Shown: in pieces, positions 57,775 through 64,000 of the stretch
Numbering within the stretch: position 1 is the stretch's first letter
Layout: each line of letters starts with the position of its first letter
Origin: Aeromicrobium phoceense
GTDB lineage: Bacteria; Actinomycetota; Actinomycetes; Propionibacteriales; Nocardioidaceae
NCBI RefSeq assembly: GCF_013868155.1
Contig: NZ_JACEOG010000001.1
Location: 1,984,001-2,048,000, forward strand
Direction of reading: 5' to 3'
Length of the DNA stretch: 64,000 nucleotides
Position numbers and translations under genes: made by a program
The notes under the pieces: model-generated
What the model was told of the DNA's origin: nothing
Database searches by the model: none
Seen by the model: the letters and a program-made list of their open reading frames with translations, nothing else

Positions 57775-59865
57775 TCACTTCTTGACCGTGAGCCTGACCC
57801 AGGTGCTGCCTGCCTTGACGGTGGAGCTGCCCGAGTAGGACACCCTCACCGCGTAGCCCTTGGGCTTCTTCGGTGCCGTGAACGTCAGGTTGGCCTTGCC
57901 CTTCACCAGGGTCAGGGTCCTCACCTTGCCGTCCACCGTGATCGACACCCTGCCGGTGGCGGGCTTGCCACCGGCGGTCACCGTGACGGCGACCTTGTTC
58001 GTCCGGCCGGGCTTGACCGTCGTGGCCGCGAGGCGCACCGACAGCTTCGGCGTCGACTTCACGACGGGCCGCGGCGTCGGGGCCGTGGTGGGCCTCGTCG
58101 TCGGGGCCGTCGTCGGGGCCGTGGTGGGCTCCGTCGTCGGCTCGGGCGTCGGCTCCGTCGTGGGCGGGGTGCCCCAGACGAGCGCATCGGACTCCGCGAC
58201 GTTCGTGGGGAAGCCGGTGGCGGACGCGCTCACCTTGACCGTGATCGACGCGTTCATGTCGGCCTCGGTCAGGGTGTAGTCCTGACCGGTCGACACGGCC
58301 TCGCCGTTGCGGAACCAGGTGTGCGCGTACGTCAGCCGCTGCGCGGCGCTGCGCCACGTACCCGTGCTGGACGTCAGGACCTTGCCGACCGCCGGCACGA
58401 CCGCGGCGGCGCCGTCGGCCTTGTCGCTGATCTTCGGCTTGACCGTGTTCTCCGGGGTGCACGGCTTGGTCACCGCGTTGACCGAGGAGAACGGACCGTT
58501 GATGCACTTGCGCGAATCGGTGATGGTCGGCTTCTGCGCGAAGAAGTCACGCGGCACCAGCTGGAACTTCTGCCAGTGGATCGGCATCGGCGACTGGTCC
58601 TCGTCCTTGTCCGTGTGGTGGAACCCGACGTTGACCCACGCGACCGGGTCGGTCAGCTCGTGGGTGTCACCCGCCACGTAGTCGAGGATGCCCTTGCCCG
58701 GGCAGCCCGCGTTGAGGTTGTCCGACGCGTACTCCTCGCAGGAACGGTAGTTCGTGAACGTCACCGAGGGTGCCCAGTCAGGGATGAGCGCGTTCGACGT
58801 GTTGTTGTTCACGATCTCGTAGGAGCGGGCGTGGCCGTCCTTGTTCTTGCTGTTCGGGTTGAGGACGCGCCACCAGCTGAGCTCGTCGTGGTCGTCGTTC
58901 TCGATCGACGTGAACGCCGAGCTCTTGACCGTTCCGGTGCCCTCGACGATCGGGGCCCGCGTCCCGGCACCGGGACTGGCGAAGTCCCACTGCTCGACGG
59001 TCTGCTTCTCGCCCTTGTCGATGCCGAAGTCGACCTTGAACATCGCGTTGTGCCAGTGCGATCCGGCGTACGACTGGATCTCCTTCGTCGTGGTCTCGCC
59101 GCCGGTCGTGGTGGTCACCGACGACTTGCCCGAGAGCGGCCAGCCGGTCTTCGGGTTGTTGCCGAAGAACGCGTTGCCGCTGTCGGACGCCCAGCCGGGG
59201 GCGATGTCGCCCGTCGCGCCGAGGCCGACGTCGATCTGGCCGTGGTCGTCGAACGTCACCCGCTGCTGGTACTCGTACCAGCTGATCTTCGAGATGGACG
59301 AGACCGCGAGCGCCGTGCCCTGGTCGGCGTACAGCGTGCCGCCGCCGATCTGGGTCTCCTGGGCGTGCGTGACGAGGCCCATCGGGTCCTCCTGCACGCA
59401 GATGCCCGGGACGGTCCGCTCGACGAGCCGGCCGCTGTACGTGAACGACTGGTCCACGTCGAGCGCCTCGCCGCTGCAGACCTCGGGGCCCTGGGTCATC
59501 AGGTACTGCTTGCCGAACCCGTAGGAGGTGATGTCGTTGTACTGGACGTGACCGGTGTCGTACGGCACGTTCAGCTGGGCGATGTTGAGCTGGTCCAGGA
59601 CCCGCTTGTACCCGGCGTACTCGTACTCGCCGGTCGCGGGCTTGAACTCGATCTGCTCGAGGATGAGGCCCTTGATCGGGTGGATGCGCGCACACATCCG
59701 CCACGCGGAGCCGTTCTCGAGCTCCTTCGTGATCGCGCTGTCCGCGCAGGCCAGGGGCGAGTCCTCGGCGGCGGCTGCCGACGGGGGCAGGGCCGACACG
59801 AGCCCCGCGGTGAGGAATGCGGTGGCGCCGGCGGCGACGATCCGCGTCAGTGTCTTCATTCGCAT
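57775..59865 (-). CDS. Secreted copper amine oxidase catalytic-domain protein
   Basis: Secreted protein of 696 residues: signal peptide (cut after SAAAA), a copper amine oxidase catalytic domain (about 40-450), an Ig-like module (about 475-555), a Thr/Pro linker and a C-terminal beta-sandwich (about 600-696). The copper ligands are recognisable: HWH (H270, H272) and VGFHHTDKDEDQSPMPIHWQKFQL (H416 or H417). YNDITSYGFG fits the catalytic-Asp region. The cofactor site, normally N-Y-(D/E), reads W196-Y197-E198-Y199, so the Asn next to the modified Tyr is Trp. The N-terminal N2/N3 domains are missing here and are encoded by the upstream gene 17 nt away. Amine oxidation is likely but the altered site leaves doubt. 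Confidence 0.75.
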   Translation of the reverse strand: MRMKTLTRIVAAGATAFLTAGLVSALPPSAAAAEDSPLACADSAITKELENGSAWRMCARIHPIKGLILEQIEFKPATGEYEYAGYKRVLDQLNIAQLNVPYDTGHVQYNDITSYGFGKQYLMTQGPEVCSGEALDVDQSFTYSGRLVERTVPGICVQEDPMGLVTHAQETQIGGGTLYADQGTALAVSSISKISWYEYQQRVTFDDHGQIDVGLGATGDIAPGWASDSGNAFFGNNPKTGWPLSGKSSVTTTTGGETTTKEIQSYAGSHWHNAMFKVDFGIDKGEKQTVEQWDFASPGAGTRAPIVEGTGTVKSSAFTSIENDDHDELSWWRVLNPNSKNKDGHARSYEIVNNNTSNALIPDWAPSVTFTNYRSCEEYASDNLNAGCPGKGILDYVAGDTHELTDPVAWVNVGFHHTDKDEDQSPMPIHWQKFQLVPRDFFAQKPTITDSRKCINGPFSSVNAVTKPCTPENTVKPKISDKADGAAAVVPAVGKVLTSSTGTWRSAAQRLTYAHTWFRNGEAVSTGQDYTLTEADMNASITVKVSASATGFPTNVAESDALVWGTPPTTEPTPEPTTEPTTAPTTAPTTRPTTAPTPRPVVKSTPKLSVRLAATTVKPGRTNKVAVTVTAGGKPATGRVSITVDGKVRTLTLVKGKANLTFTAPKKPKGYAVRVSYSGSSTVKAGSTWVRLTVKK

Positions 59866-59882
59866 CGGACTTCTCTTCCTGC

Positions 59883-60638
59883 TCACTGGGTGCGGACGAT
59901 CTTCTGGGTGGACAGGTTCACGACGAAGTCGAAGGTGTTGAGGTACACCCCGGACGCGGTCGAGACCATGAGCTGGGCGCAGCGGTCCTTGCCGCACTCC
60001 TGGCCCTTGGACGTGGTCTTGTTGAAGACCCAGGCGCCGGCGACGTAGTCGACCTGGTCGGGATCGATGAGCGGGACGCCCATGTTCTCCTCGAACTCGG
60101 TCGTGAAGCCCAGATCGGCGTCGGACTCGATGGCCAGCTTCATCGCCAGGTCCGCCTCGGTGGCGGAGGTCGGCGGCTGGGCCGTGCCGGACTTCTTCGT
60201 CTCGATGACCTTGCCGGCCTCCAGGTCGACGACCTGGTCGTACGTCACGTCGTGCGTGTAGTCGTAGAGCGCGACCACGGCGGTGCGGCCGGTGTGGCCC
60301 TCGCTGAGGTCGGGCAGGTCGGCGTAGAGGAACTCCGGCCCGTCCTTGCCGCGGACGTCGGTGGCGTCCGAGGGGACGCTCGAGTCGGTGGAGGCCACGT
60401 GGATCGCGTAGCCGGTCTCCTCGGCGGAGAGCCCGGCGCGGTCCTCGCCGAGCTTCGGCTTCTTGGTGGGCAGGTCTCCGTCGCCGACGACGTTGAACTT
60501 CGTGCTGTTGCCGGAGTCGGTGCCGCTGACGTCCTGCTGGGCCATGACGTAGGTCGTGGCGGCGGCAGTCAGTCCGAGTGCGAGGGCAGCGACGGCGACT
60601 TTGCGTGTCCTCCAGGGCACGCGCTGTGACGCATTCAC
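59883..60638 (-). CDS. Secreted protein resembling copper amine oxidase N2/N3 domains
   Basis: Exported protein of 251 residues with a signal helix (VAVAALALGLTAAATTYVMA). The mature part resembles the N-terminal N2/N3 domains of copper amine oxidases: ALYDYTHDVTYDQVVDLEAGKVIE, then GTAQPPTSATEADLAMKLAIESDADLGF. It ends with ASGVYLNTFDFVVNLSTQKIVRTQ. It stops 17 nt before the gene for the catalytic domain, on the same strand. I infer that one ancestral enzyme has been split into two separately exported chains that may reassociate. Two cysteines (ECGKDRC) could form a disulphide. Confidence 0.65.
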   Translation of the reverse strand: MNASQRVPWRTRKVAVAALALGLTAAATTYVMAQQDVSGTDSGNSTKFNVVGDGDLPTKKPKLGEDRAGLSAEETGYAIHVASTDSSVPSDATDVRGKDGPEFLYADLPDLSEGHTGRTAVVALYDYTHDVTYDQVVDLEAGKVIETKKSGTAQPPTSATEADLAMKLAIESDADLGFTTEFEENMGVPLIDPDQVDYVAGAWVFNKTTSKGQECGKDRCAQLMVSTASGVYLNTFDFVVNLSTQKIVRTQ

Positions 60639-60714
60639 ATGGTCTCCTTGTGGGGCTGGAAGTGATCGACACCGGAAGGCACCGGGTCGTCGGGACCGGG
60701 TCGGGGAGCCGGTC

Positions 60715-60749
60715 CCTCGGTCCGCCGACGACGGGACGGCGGACCGAGG
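60715..60749 (-). terminator. Hairpin after the Ig-repeat protein gene
   Basis: A perfect 13-bp stem (60715-60727 with 60737-60749) with a 9-nt loop lies in the 139-nt gap between the two secreted-protein genes. It would end transcription of the 60778-62265 gene before the amine oxidase operon. Confidence 0.7.
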
Positions 60750-60777
60750 ACTGGGGGGAGCCGCGCGGGCTGGGGGA

Positions 60778-62265
60778 TCAGCGCACGGTGGCCTTCTTCT
60801 TGAGGGAGGCGCCGGAGGTCGAGGCGTCGCCGGCGTAGACCACGCGGACCGTGGCCCTGCCCTTGCGCAGGCCGGTGACCGTGATCGTGCGGGTGCCCCT
60901 GCTGAGCGTCGCCCGCTTGACCTTGGTCCGGCCGCCGACCTTGACCGTCACGGTGACCCGGCCCGTCCGCGCTCCGGCGGAGGAGACGATGGCCTTGACC
61001 TTCAGGCGGCCCTTGCGAGGCGACGAGGTGCCGACGCGGATCCGCGACGTGGCCCTGGCGACGACGCGCACGGGGCTCGTGACCGTCGCGGAGCCTCCGG
61101 CGTTGGTGGCCGTCACGGCGGCGGCGATCCTCCGGCCGGCATCGGCGGCGGTCAGTCGGTAGCTCCGGGCGGTGGCGCCGGGGATGGCCCGGCCGTCACG
61201 CGTCCAGCGGATCGCGAGGGAGGCCGACGTGCTCCACGAGCCCGTGCCCGCCGTGACCGAGCTGCCGACCCGGGCGGTCCCGGCGACGGTGGGCCGGACG
61301 CGGTTCTCGGGCGCCGTCAGCACCGGCGCGGGGGCGGTGACGGGACCGAACTCCGCCGACTCCGCGACCGCCTGCGTCCAGCCGGACCGGCTGGCGGTGG
61401 CGCGGACCCGCAGGCTCGACCCGATGTCCTCGGCCTTCGTCCGGTAGGTGGCCCCGGTGCCGACGACGGTGGCGCCACGCAGCCACTGCAGCGTCACGGT
61501 GGCGTCCGACGGCGTCCACGAGCCCGTCGTCGCGGTCAGGGTGGAGTCGACGACGGTGGATCCCGTGATGACCGGCTTCGCCGCGTTCGCGATCGGCTGG
61601 ACCGGTGCGGTGCCACCGGTCACGGGCGCCGTCGCGGTGCTCGTGGCCTTCTCGGTGGCGCCCTGGACCATGGCGATGACCTCGACCGAGATGGTGCGGC
61701 CGGCATCGTCGTTGCGCAGGCGGTAGGTGGACGCCGTGGCGCCCTCGATCGGCGTGCCGTTGCGCAGCCACTGGTGGCTGAAGGTGACGTTCTGGGTGGG
61801 GTACCAGGTGCCGCGCGCGGCCGTCAGGACCGAGTCGACGGCCGGGGTGCCGCTGATCGTCGGCCGGACGAGGTTCTCGCTGATCTGGGTGAGGTACGCG
61901 TTCGCGACGAACGTCTGGGCGTCGGCCAGGCTGATGGGGGTCGCCTGCGGCTTGTCTGGCTGGTTGTCCCACCACTCGCTGACCGCTTCGTTCTGGTTCT
62001 CGAACCAGAGCGTGTACGACCCGGCCTCGAGGCCCCGGAACTCGTAGGCGCCGGCGGCGGAGTTCGCGACGGTGGCGCCGACGAACTCTCCGGTGGACCG
62101 GTAGAGCGACACGTCGATGCCCGGTGCGATGACGTGGCCCGTCTCCAGGACGGTGCCCCGGATCACGCCGGTGCCGTCCTGCGCCACCGCCGTCGCCGGG
62201 AGCGCCAGCGCGGACGAGGCGACGGCTGCCGCGGTGAGGTGGGACAGGACTCGTGTGACTGACAT
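60778..62265 (-). CDS. Secreted multi-domain Ig-like repeat protein
   Basis: Exported protein of 495 residues. After the signal peptide (cut after AVA) comes a carboxypeptidase-regulatory/SdrD-B-like domain (IRGTVLETGHVIAPGIDVSLYRSTGEFVG). Three Ig-like repeats of about 90 residues follow, each with the pattern P-x-I/V-x-G-x(3)-V-x-S-x-L/V-T-A-x(2)-G-x-W and a W-x-R/W-L-R-N/D-G element, and a basic C-terminal beta-sandwich ends the chain (RVTVTVKVGGRTKVKRATLS). There is no LPXTG signal or membrane anchor. It is likely an adhesive or structural wall-associated protein. The amine oxidase protein next door carries one repeat of the same type. Confidence 0.75.
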   Translation of the reverse strand: MSVTRVLSHLTAAAVASSALALPATAVAQDGTGVIRGTVLETGHVIAPGIDVSLYRSTGEFVGATVANSAAGAYEFRGLEAGSYTLWFENQNEAVSEWWDNQPDKPQATPISLADAQTFVANAYLTQISENLVRPTISGTPAVDSVLTAARGTWYPTQNVTFSHQWLRNGTPIEGATASTYRLRNDDAGRTISVEVIAMVQGATEKATSTATAPVTGGTAPVQPIANAAKPVITGSTVVDSTLTATTGSWTPSDATVTLQWLRGATVVGTGATYRTKAEDIGSSLRVRATASRSGWTQAVAESAEFGPVTAPAPVLTAPENRVRPTVAGTARVGSSVTAGTGSWSTSASLAIRWTRDGRAIPGATARSYRLTAADAGRRIAAAVTATNAGGSATVTSPVRVVARATSRIRVGTSSPRKGRLKVKAIVSSAGARTGRVTVTVKVGGRTKVKRATLSRGTRTITVTGLRKGRATVRVVYAGDASTSGASLKKKATVR

Positions 62266-62547
62266 GCGGGGAAGTTCCTTCGGCTGGGGACGATTCGGCC
62301 CTCAATCTGTCCCCGACGCGTTTCGGGAGGCGGTCGTCGCGCGAACCGGCGCGTTACGAGAGGTCTCCGGATGTGAAGGTGTCGCGATGGTGAATGAGAC
62401 ACCGAATGGGAATCCCTCGCCGTTCCAGCGCAGGTGGACATCCCGGAACGGGCCGTCGCCACGGGGAACGGAGGCGCTCCGCAGGGCCCGCGGTGACGGC
62501 CGTGTAAACATCGCGTCACGGAGTGGGGCCACGAGTTCGCGGGCCCG
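62266..62547. other. Intergenic stretch without recognised gene
   Basis: About 280 nt upstream of two divergent genes. A minus-strand frame (62302-62631) is open but has no ribosome-binding site and overlaps the start of the next gene. I see no hairpin with a T-run, no repeat and no tRNA. The promoter of the 62265 gene should lie here. Confidence 0.45.
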
Positions 62548-62553
62548 TACGAT
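62548..62553 (+). promoter_or_regulatory. -10 box of the 62561 gene
   Basis: TACGAT ends 7 nt before GTG 62561 and overlaps the alternative ATG at 62552. This spacing favours a leaderless start at the GTG. Confidence 0.4.
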
Positions 62554-62560
62554 GACGATC

Positions 62561-63103
62561 GTGTCAGCCCCCGGAGCCCCGATCGCGCGCCTCGTCCGCG
62601 CCGCGTCGGTGAGCCTGTGGGCGATCGTCATGGCAGTCGCCGCCCACGTGGCGGGCGGTGGTGGGGTCCCGCCGGCCGTCGCCGTCGTCCCGGTCGTGGT
62701 GGCCGGGGGAGCGCTGGCGTGGTGGGCCGCCGCGCGGCGGATCGGCTTCGCCTCGGCGCTTGGCCTGCTCGCGGTGCCGCAGGTTGCCGTCCACGTCCTG
62801 ACTGGCTACGTGCACGGTCACCAGGTCGTGCCCGGTCCTTCGATGGCCGTCGCGCACGTGGTCGGCCTCGTCCTGGTCGCTGCCGGCATCGCCGCTGCCG
62901 AGCGCCTCTGGTGGGCCTGGTGGCAGCGCGTCACCTTCGTCCTTCGCCTCGGGCGCCCGCGTGCGGTTCCGGCGCGCGTGCCCCTCCCGTGCCCGACGAC
63001 CGGACCCGTGTCCGGCGTCCGCCTCCTCGAGCACGTCGTGGTGCGGCGCGGTCCGCCCGCCTCCTGGGTCGTCATCGCCCCGGTCGCCCGCCCCTGCGGG
63101 TGA
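62561..63103 (+). CDS. Small polytopic membrane protein upstream of ycnI
   Basis: Protein of 180 residues with about four hydrophobic helices in the first 120 (SVSLWAIVMAVAAHVAGG; AVAVVPVVVAGGALAWWAA; FASALGLLAVPQVAVHVLTG; AVAHVVGLVLVAAGIAAAERLWW). Histidines recur within or next to the helices (AAHVAGG, VAVHVLTGYVHGHQ, VAHVVG). Such His-bearing four-helix proteins are often encoded before YcnI in actinobacteria, so a link with metal handling is plausible but unproven. I cannot name the family. The ATG at 62552 is the alternative start. Confidence 0.65.
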   Translation: MSAPGAPIARLVRAASVSLWAIVMAVAAHVAGGGGVPPAVAVVPVVVAGGALAWWAAARRIGFASALGLLAVPQVAVHVLTGYVHGHQVVPGPSMAVAHVVGLVLVAAGIAAAERLWWAWWQRVTFVLRLGRPRAVPARVPLPCPTTGPVSGVRLLEHVVVRRGPPASWVVIAPVARPCG

Positions 63104-63152
63104 CCTCGTGCCGCCTGTCCGCGGGCGGCTCCCCGAACTCAGGAGAAGAACC

Positions 63153-63851
63153 ATGTCCCTTGCACGTCATGCTGCCCGCGCAGCAGCACTCACCCTCACC
63201 TCGTCGGCCCTCGTCGTCACGGCGGCCGCAGTGGCCTCGGGCCACGTCAGCGTGACCCCGTCCTCGACGGCGGCGGGCTCGTACAGTGTCATGACCTTCT
63301 CGGTCGGTCACGGCTGCGATGCGTCGCCCACGACGCGGCTGACGATCCAGCTGCCCGAGGAGATCATCGCCGTCACGCCCACGGTGAACCCGAACTGGAC
63401 GATCGAGAAGAAGATCGAGAAGCTCGACTCCGCGGTCGACAACGGAGACGGCGGCGAGTACACCGAACGCGTGGCCGAGGTCGTGTACACGGCGAAGAGC
63501 CCGCTGGAGGACGGCCTGCGTGACACCGTCGCACTGCAGTTGCCGCTGCCGGAGGAAGAGGGCACCAAGCTCGTCTTCCCCGTGATCCAGACGTGTGAGA
63601 AGGGTGAGACCGCCTGGACCCAGACGTACGACGAGGACCAGGACGAGCCCGAGTACGCGGCGCCCTTCATCGAGACCACGGCCTCCGAGGGCGACGGTCA
63701 CGGCAACGGCGCCACGGGCGACGACGAGGCGGCGGATCACGAGGAGGCCGGGACCGGTTCGAACACCCTCGGCTGGGTGGGCGTCGTGCTCGGCGCCCTC
63801 GGCCTCGCAGCGGGCGGTCTCGCGCTCGGCCGCACCCGGAGCCGCGGGTGA
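63153..63851 (+). CDS. ycnI: YcnI-type (DUF1775) copper-binding membrane protein
   Basis: Exported protein of 232 residues. The signal peptide is cut so that mature YcnI would start with the histidine of HVSVTPSSTAAGSYSVMTFSVGHGC, the position used for copper binding in the family. The DUF1775 domain continues through TTRLTIQLPEEIIAVTPTVNPNW and ends near EYAAPFIET. An acidic, His-containing linker leads to a C-terminal helix (LGWVGVVLGALGLAAGGLALG). The ATG at 63153 has AGGAGAAG upstream. It overlaps the CopC-type gene by 4 nt. Confidence 0.9.
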   Translation: MSLARHAARAAALTLTSSALVVTAAAVASGHVSVTPSSTAAGSYSVMTFSVGHGCDASPTTRLTIQLPEEIIAVTPTVNPNWTIEKKIEKLDSAVDNGDGGEYTERVAEVVYTAKSPLEDGLRDTVALQLPLPEEEGTKLVFPVIQTCEKGETAWTQTYDEDQDEPEYAAPFIETTASEGDGHGNGATGDDEAADHEEAGTGSNTLGWVGVVLGALGLAAGGLALGRTRSRG

Positions 63852-64000
63852 CCTACGCCCCGGTGGCCCGGAGGGCACGGCTCGCCGCCGTGCTCTCCGG
63901 GCTGCTCCTGCTCCTGGTGTGGCCCGTCGCGGCCTTCGGCCACGCGTCGCCCATCGGGAGCAACCCCGCGGACGGTCAGGTGCTCACGCAGTCCCCGGCC
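63848..64000 (+). CDS. CopC-domain protein, partial at window edge
   Basis: Only the first 51 codons are in the window. GTG 63848 overlaps the ycnI stop (GTGA). A signal peptide (LAAVLSGLLLLLVWPVAAFG) precedes HASPIGSNPADGQVLTQSPA, the N-terminus of a CopC domain whose first His binds copper. The full gene may encode CopC alone or a CopC-CopD fusion such as YcnJ; the end is needed to decide. Confidence 0.8.
   Translation, partial: MTYAPVARRARLAAVLSGLLLLLVWPVAAFGHASPIGSNPADGQVLTQSPA

Noticed and set aside
62302-62631. Minus-strand frame of 109 codons upstream of the 62561 gene
   Set aside because: No ribosome-binding site, no recognised domain, and its start lies inside the membrane-protein gene. 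I treat the stretch as non-coding, with moderate doubt.
1-64000. CRISPR array, prophage, insertion sequence or toxin-antitoxin system
   Set aside because: No regularly spaced repeats, cas genes, phage structural genes, transposases or paired toxin-antitoxin frames were seen. The only tandem repeat is the 18-bp pair at 13363-13398.

Overview
The window is high-GC, densely coded DNA from an actinobacterium. The tRNA, leaderless gene starts with TANNNT -10 boxes, four-S1-domain RpsA, PdtaR with an ANTAR domain and actinobacterial AftD, DUF2613 and DUF3068 families all support this. A Nocardioidaceae-type organism (Aeromicrobium or Nocardioides relative) is my best guess. The genus is inference. 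I see no transposase, integrase, CRISPR array, rRNA or replication origin.

Left part (1-10.1 kb): a tRNA-Leu(CAA); pdtaR; a branched-chain amino acid (Liv) uptake system whose binding-protein gene converges on the livHMGF operon; a GNAT acetyltransferase; polA. LivH carries an unusual secreted beta-sandwich-like domain in front of the permease.

Middle part (10.1-44.3 kb): a cell-surface glycan locus between polA and rpsA. From memory these two genes are close neighbours in mycobacteria (polA-rpsA-coaE), so this looks like an insertion into conserved synteny. It encodes two Wzx-like flippases, four acyltransferase-3 proteins (three with an SGNH domain), two AftD/DUF3367-type arabinofuranosyltransferase-like GT-C proteins, a third GT-C-like membrane protein, one GT2 and two GT4 enzymes, three methyltransferases, a UDP-xylose-synthase-like SDR, a secreted CotH kinase, a DUF3068 protein, a DUF2613 mini-protein and a full enzyme set for GDP-D-glycero-alpha-D-manno-heptose (HddC, HddA, GmhA, GmhB). 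The genes fit one job: making activated sugars, assembling a heptose- and pentose-containing lipid-linked glycan, decorating it with acyl and methyl groups and exporting it. No polymerase, priming transferase or ABC exporter is seen, so other loci must contribute. An M18 aminopeptidase sits among them.

Right part (44.3-56.4 kb): housekeeping genes resume: rpsA with its own promoter and leader hairpin, an AdpA/GlxA-type AraC regulator with a palindrome at its promoter, an acyl-CoA ligase, a secreted SH3 protein, coaE, a SigB-like sigma factor, a prolyl oligopeptidase with an apparent 5' frameshift, dinB, and an APC permease coupled to an IclR-type DNA-binding domain.

Right end (56.4-64 kb): envelope and copper-related genes: signal peptidase, a DUF305 lipoprotein, a copper amine oxidase split over two secreted genes, a secreted Ig-repeat protein, a small polytopic protein, YcnI and the start of a CopC-type protein that runs off the window.
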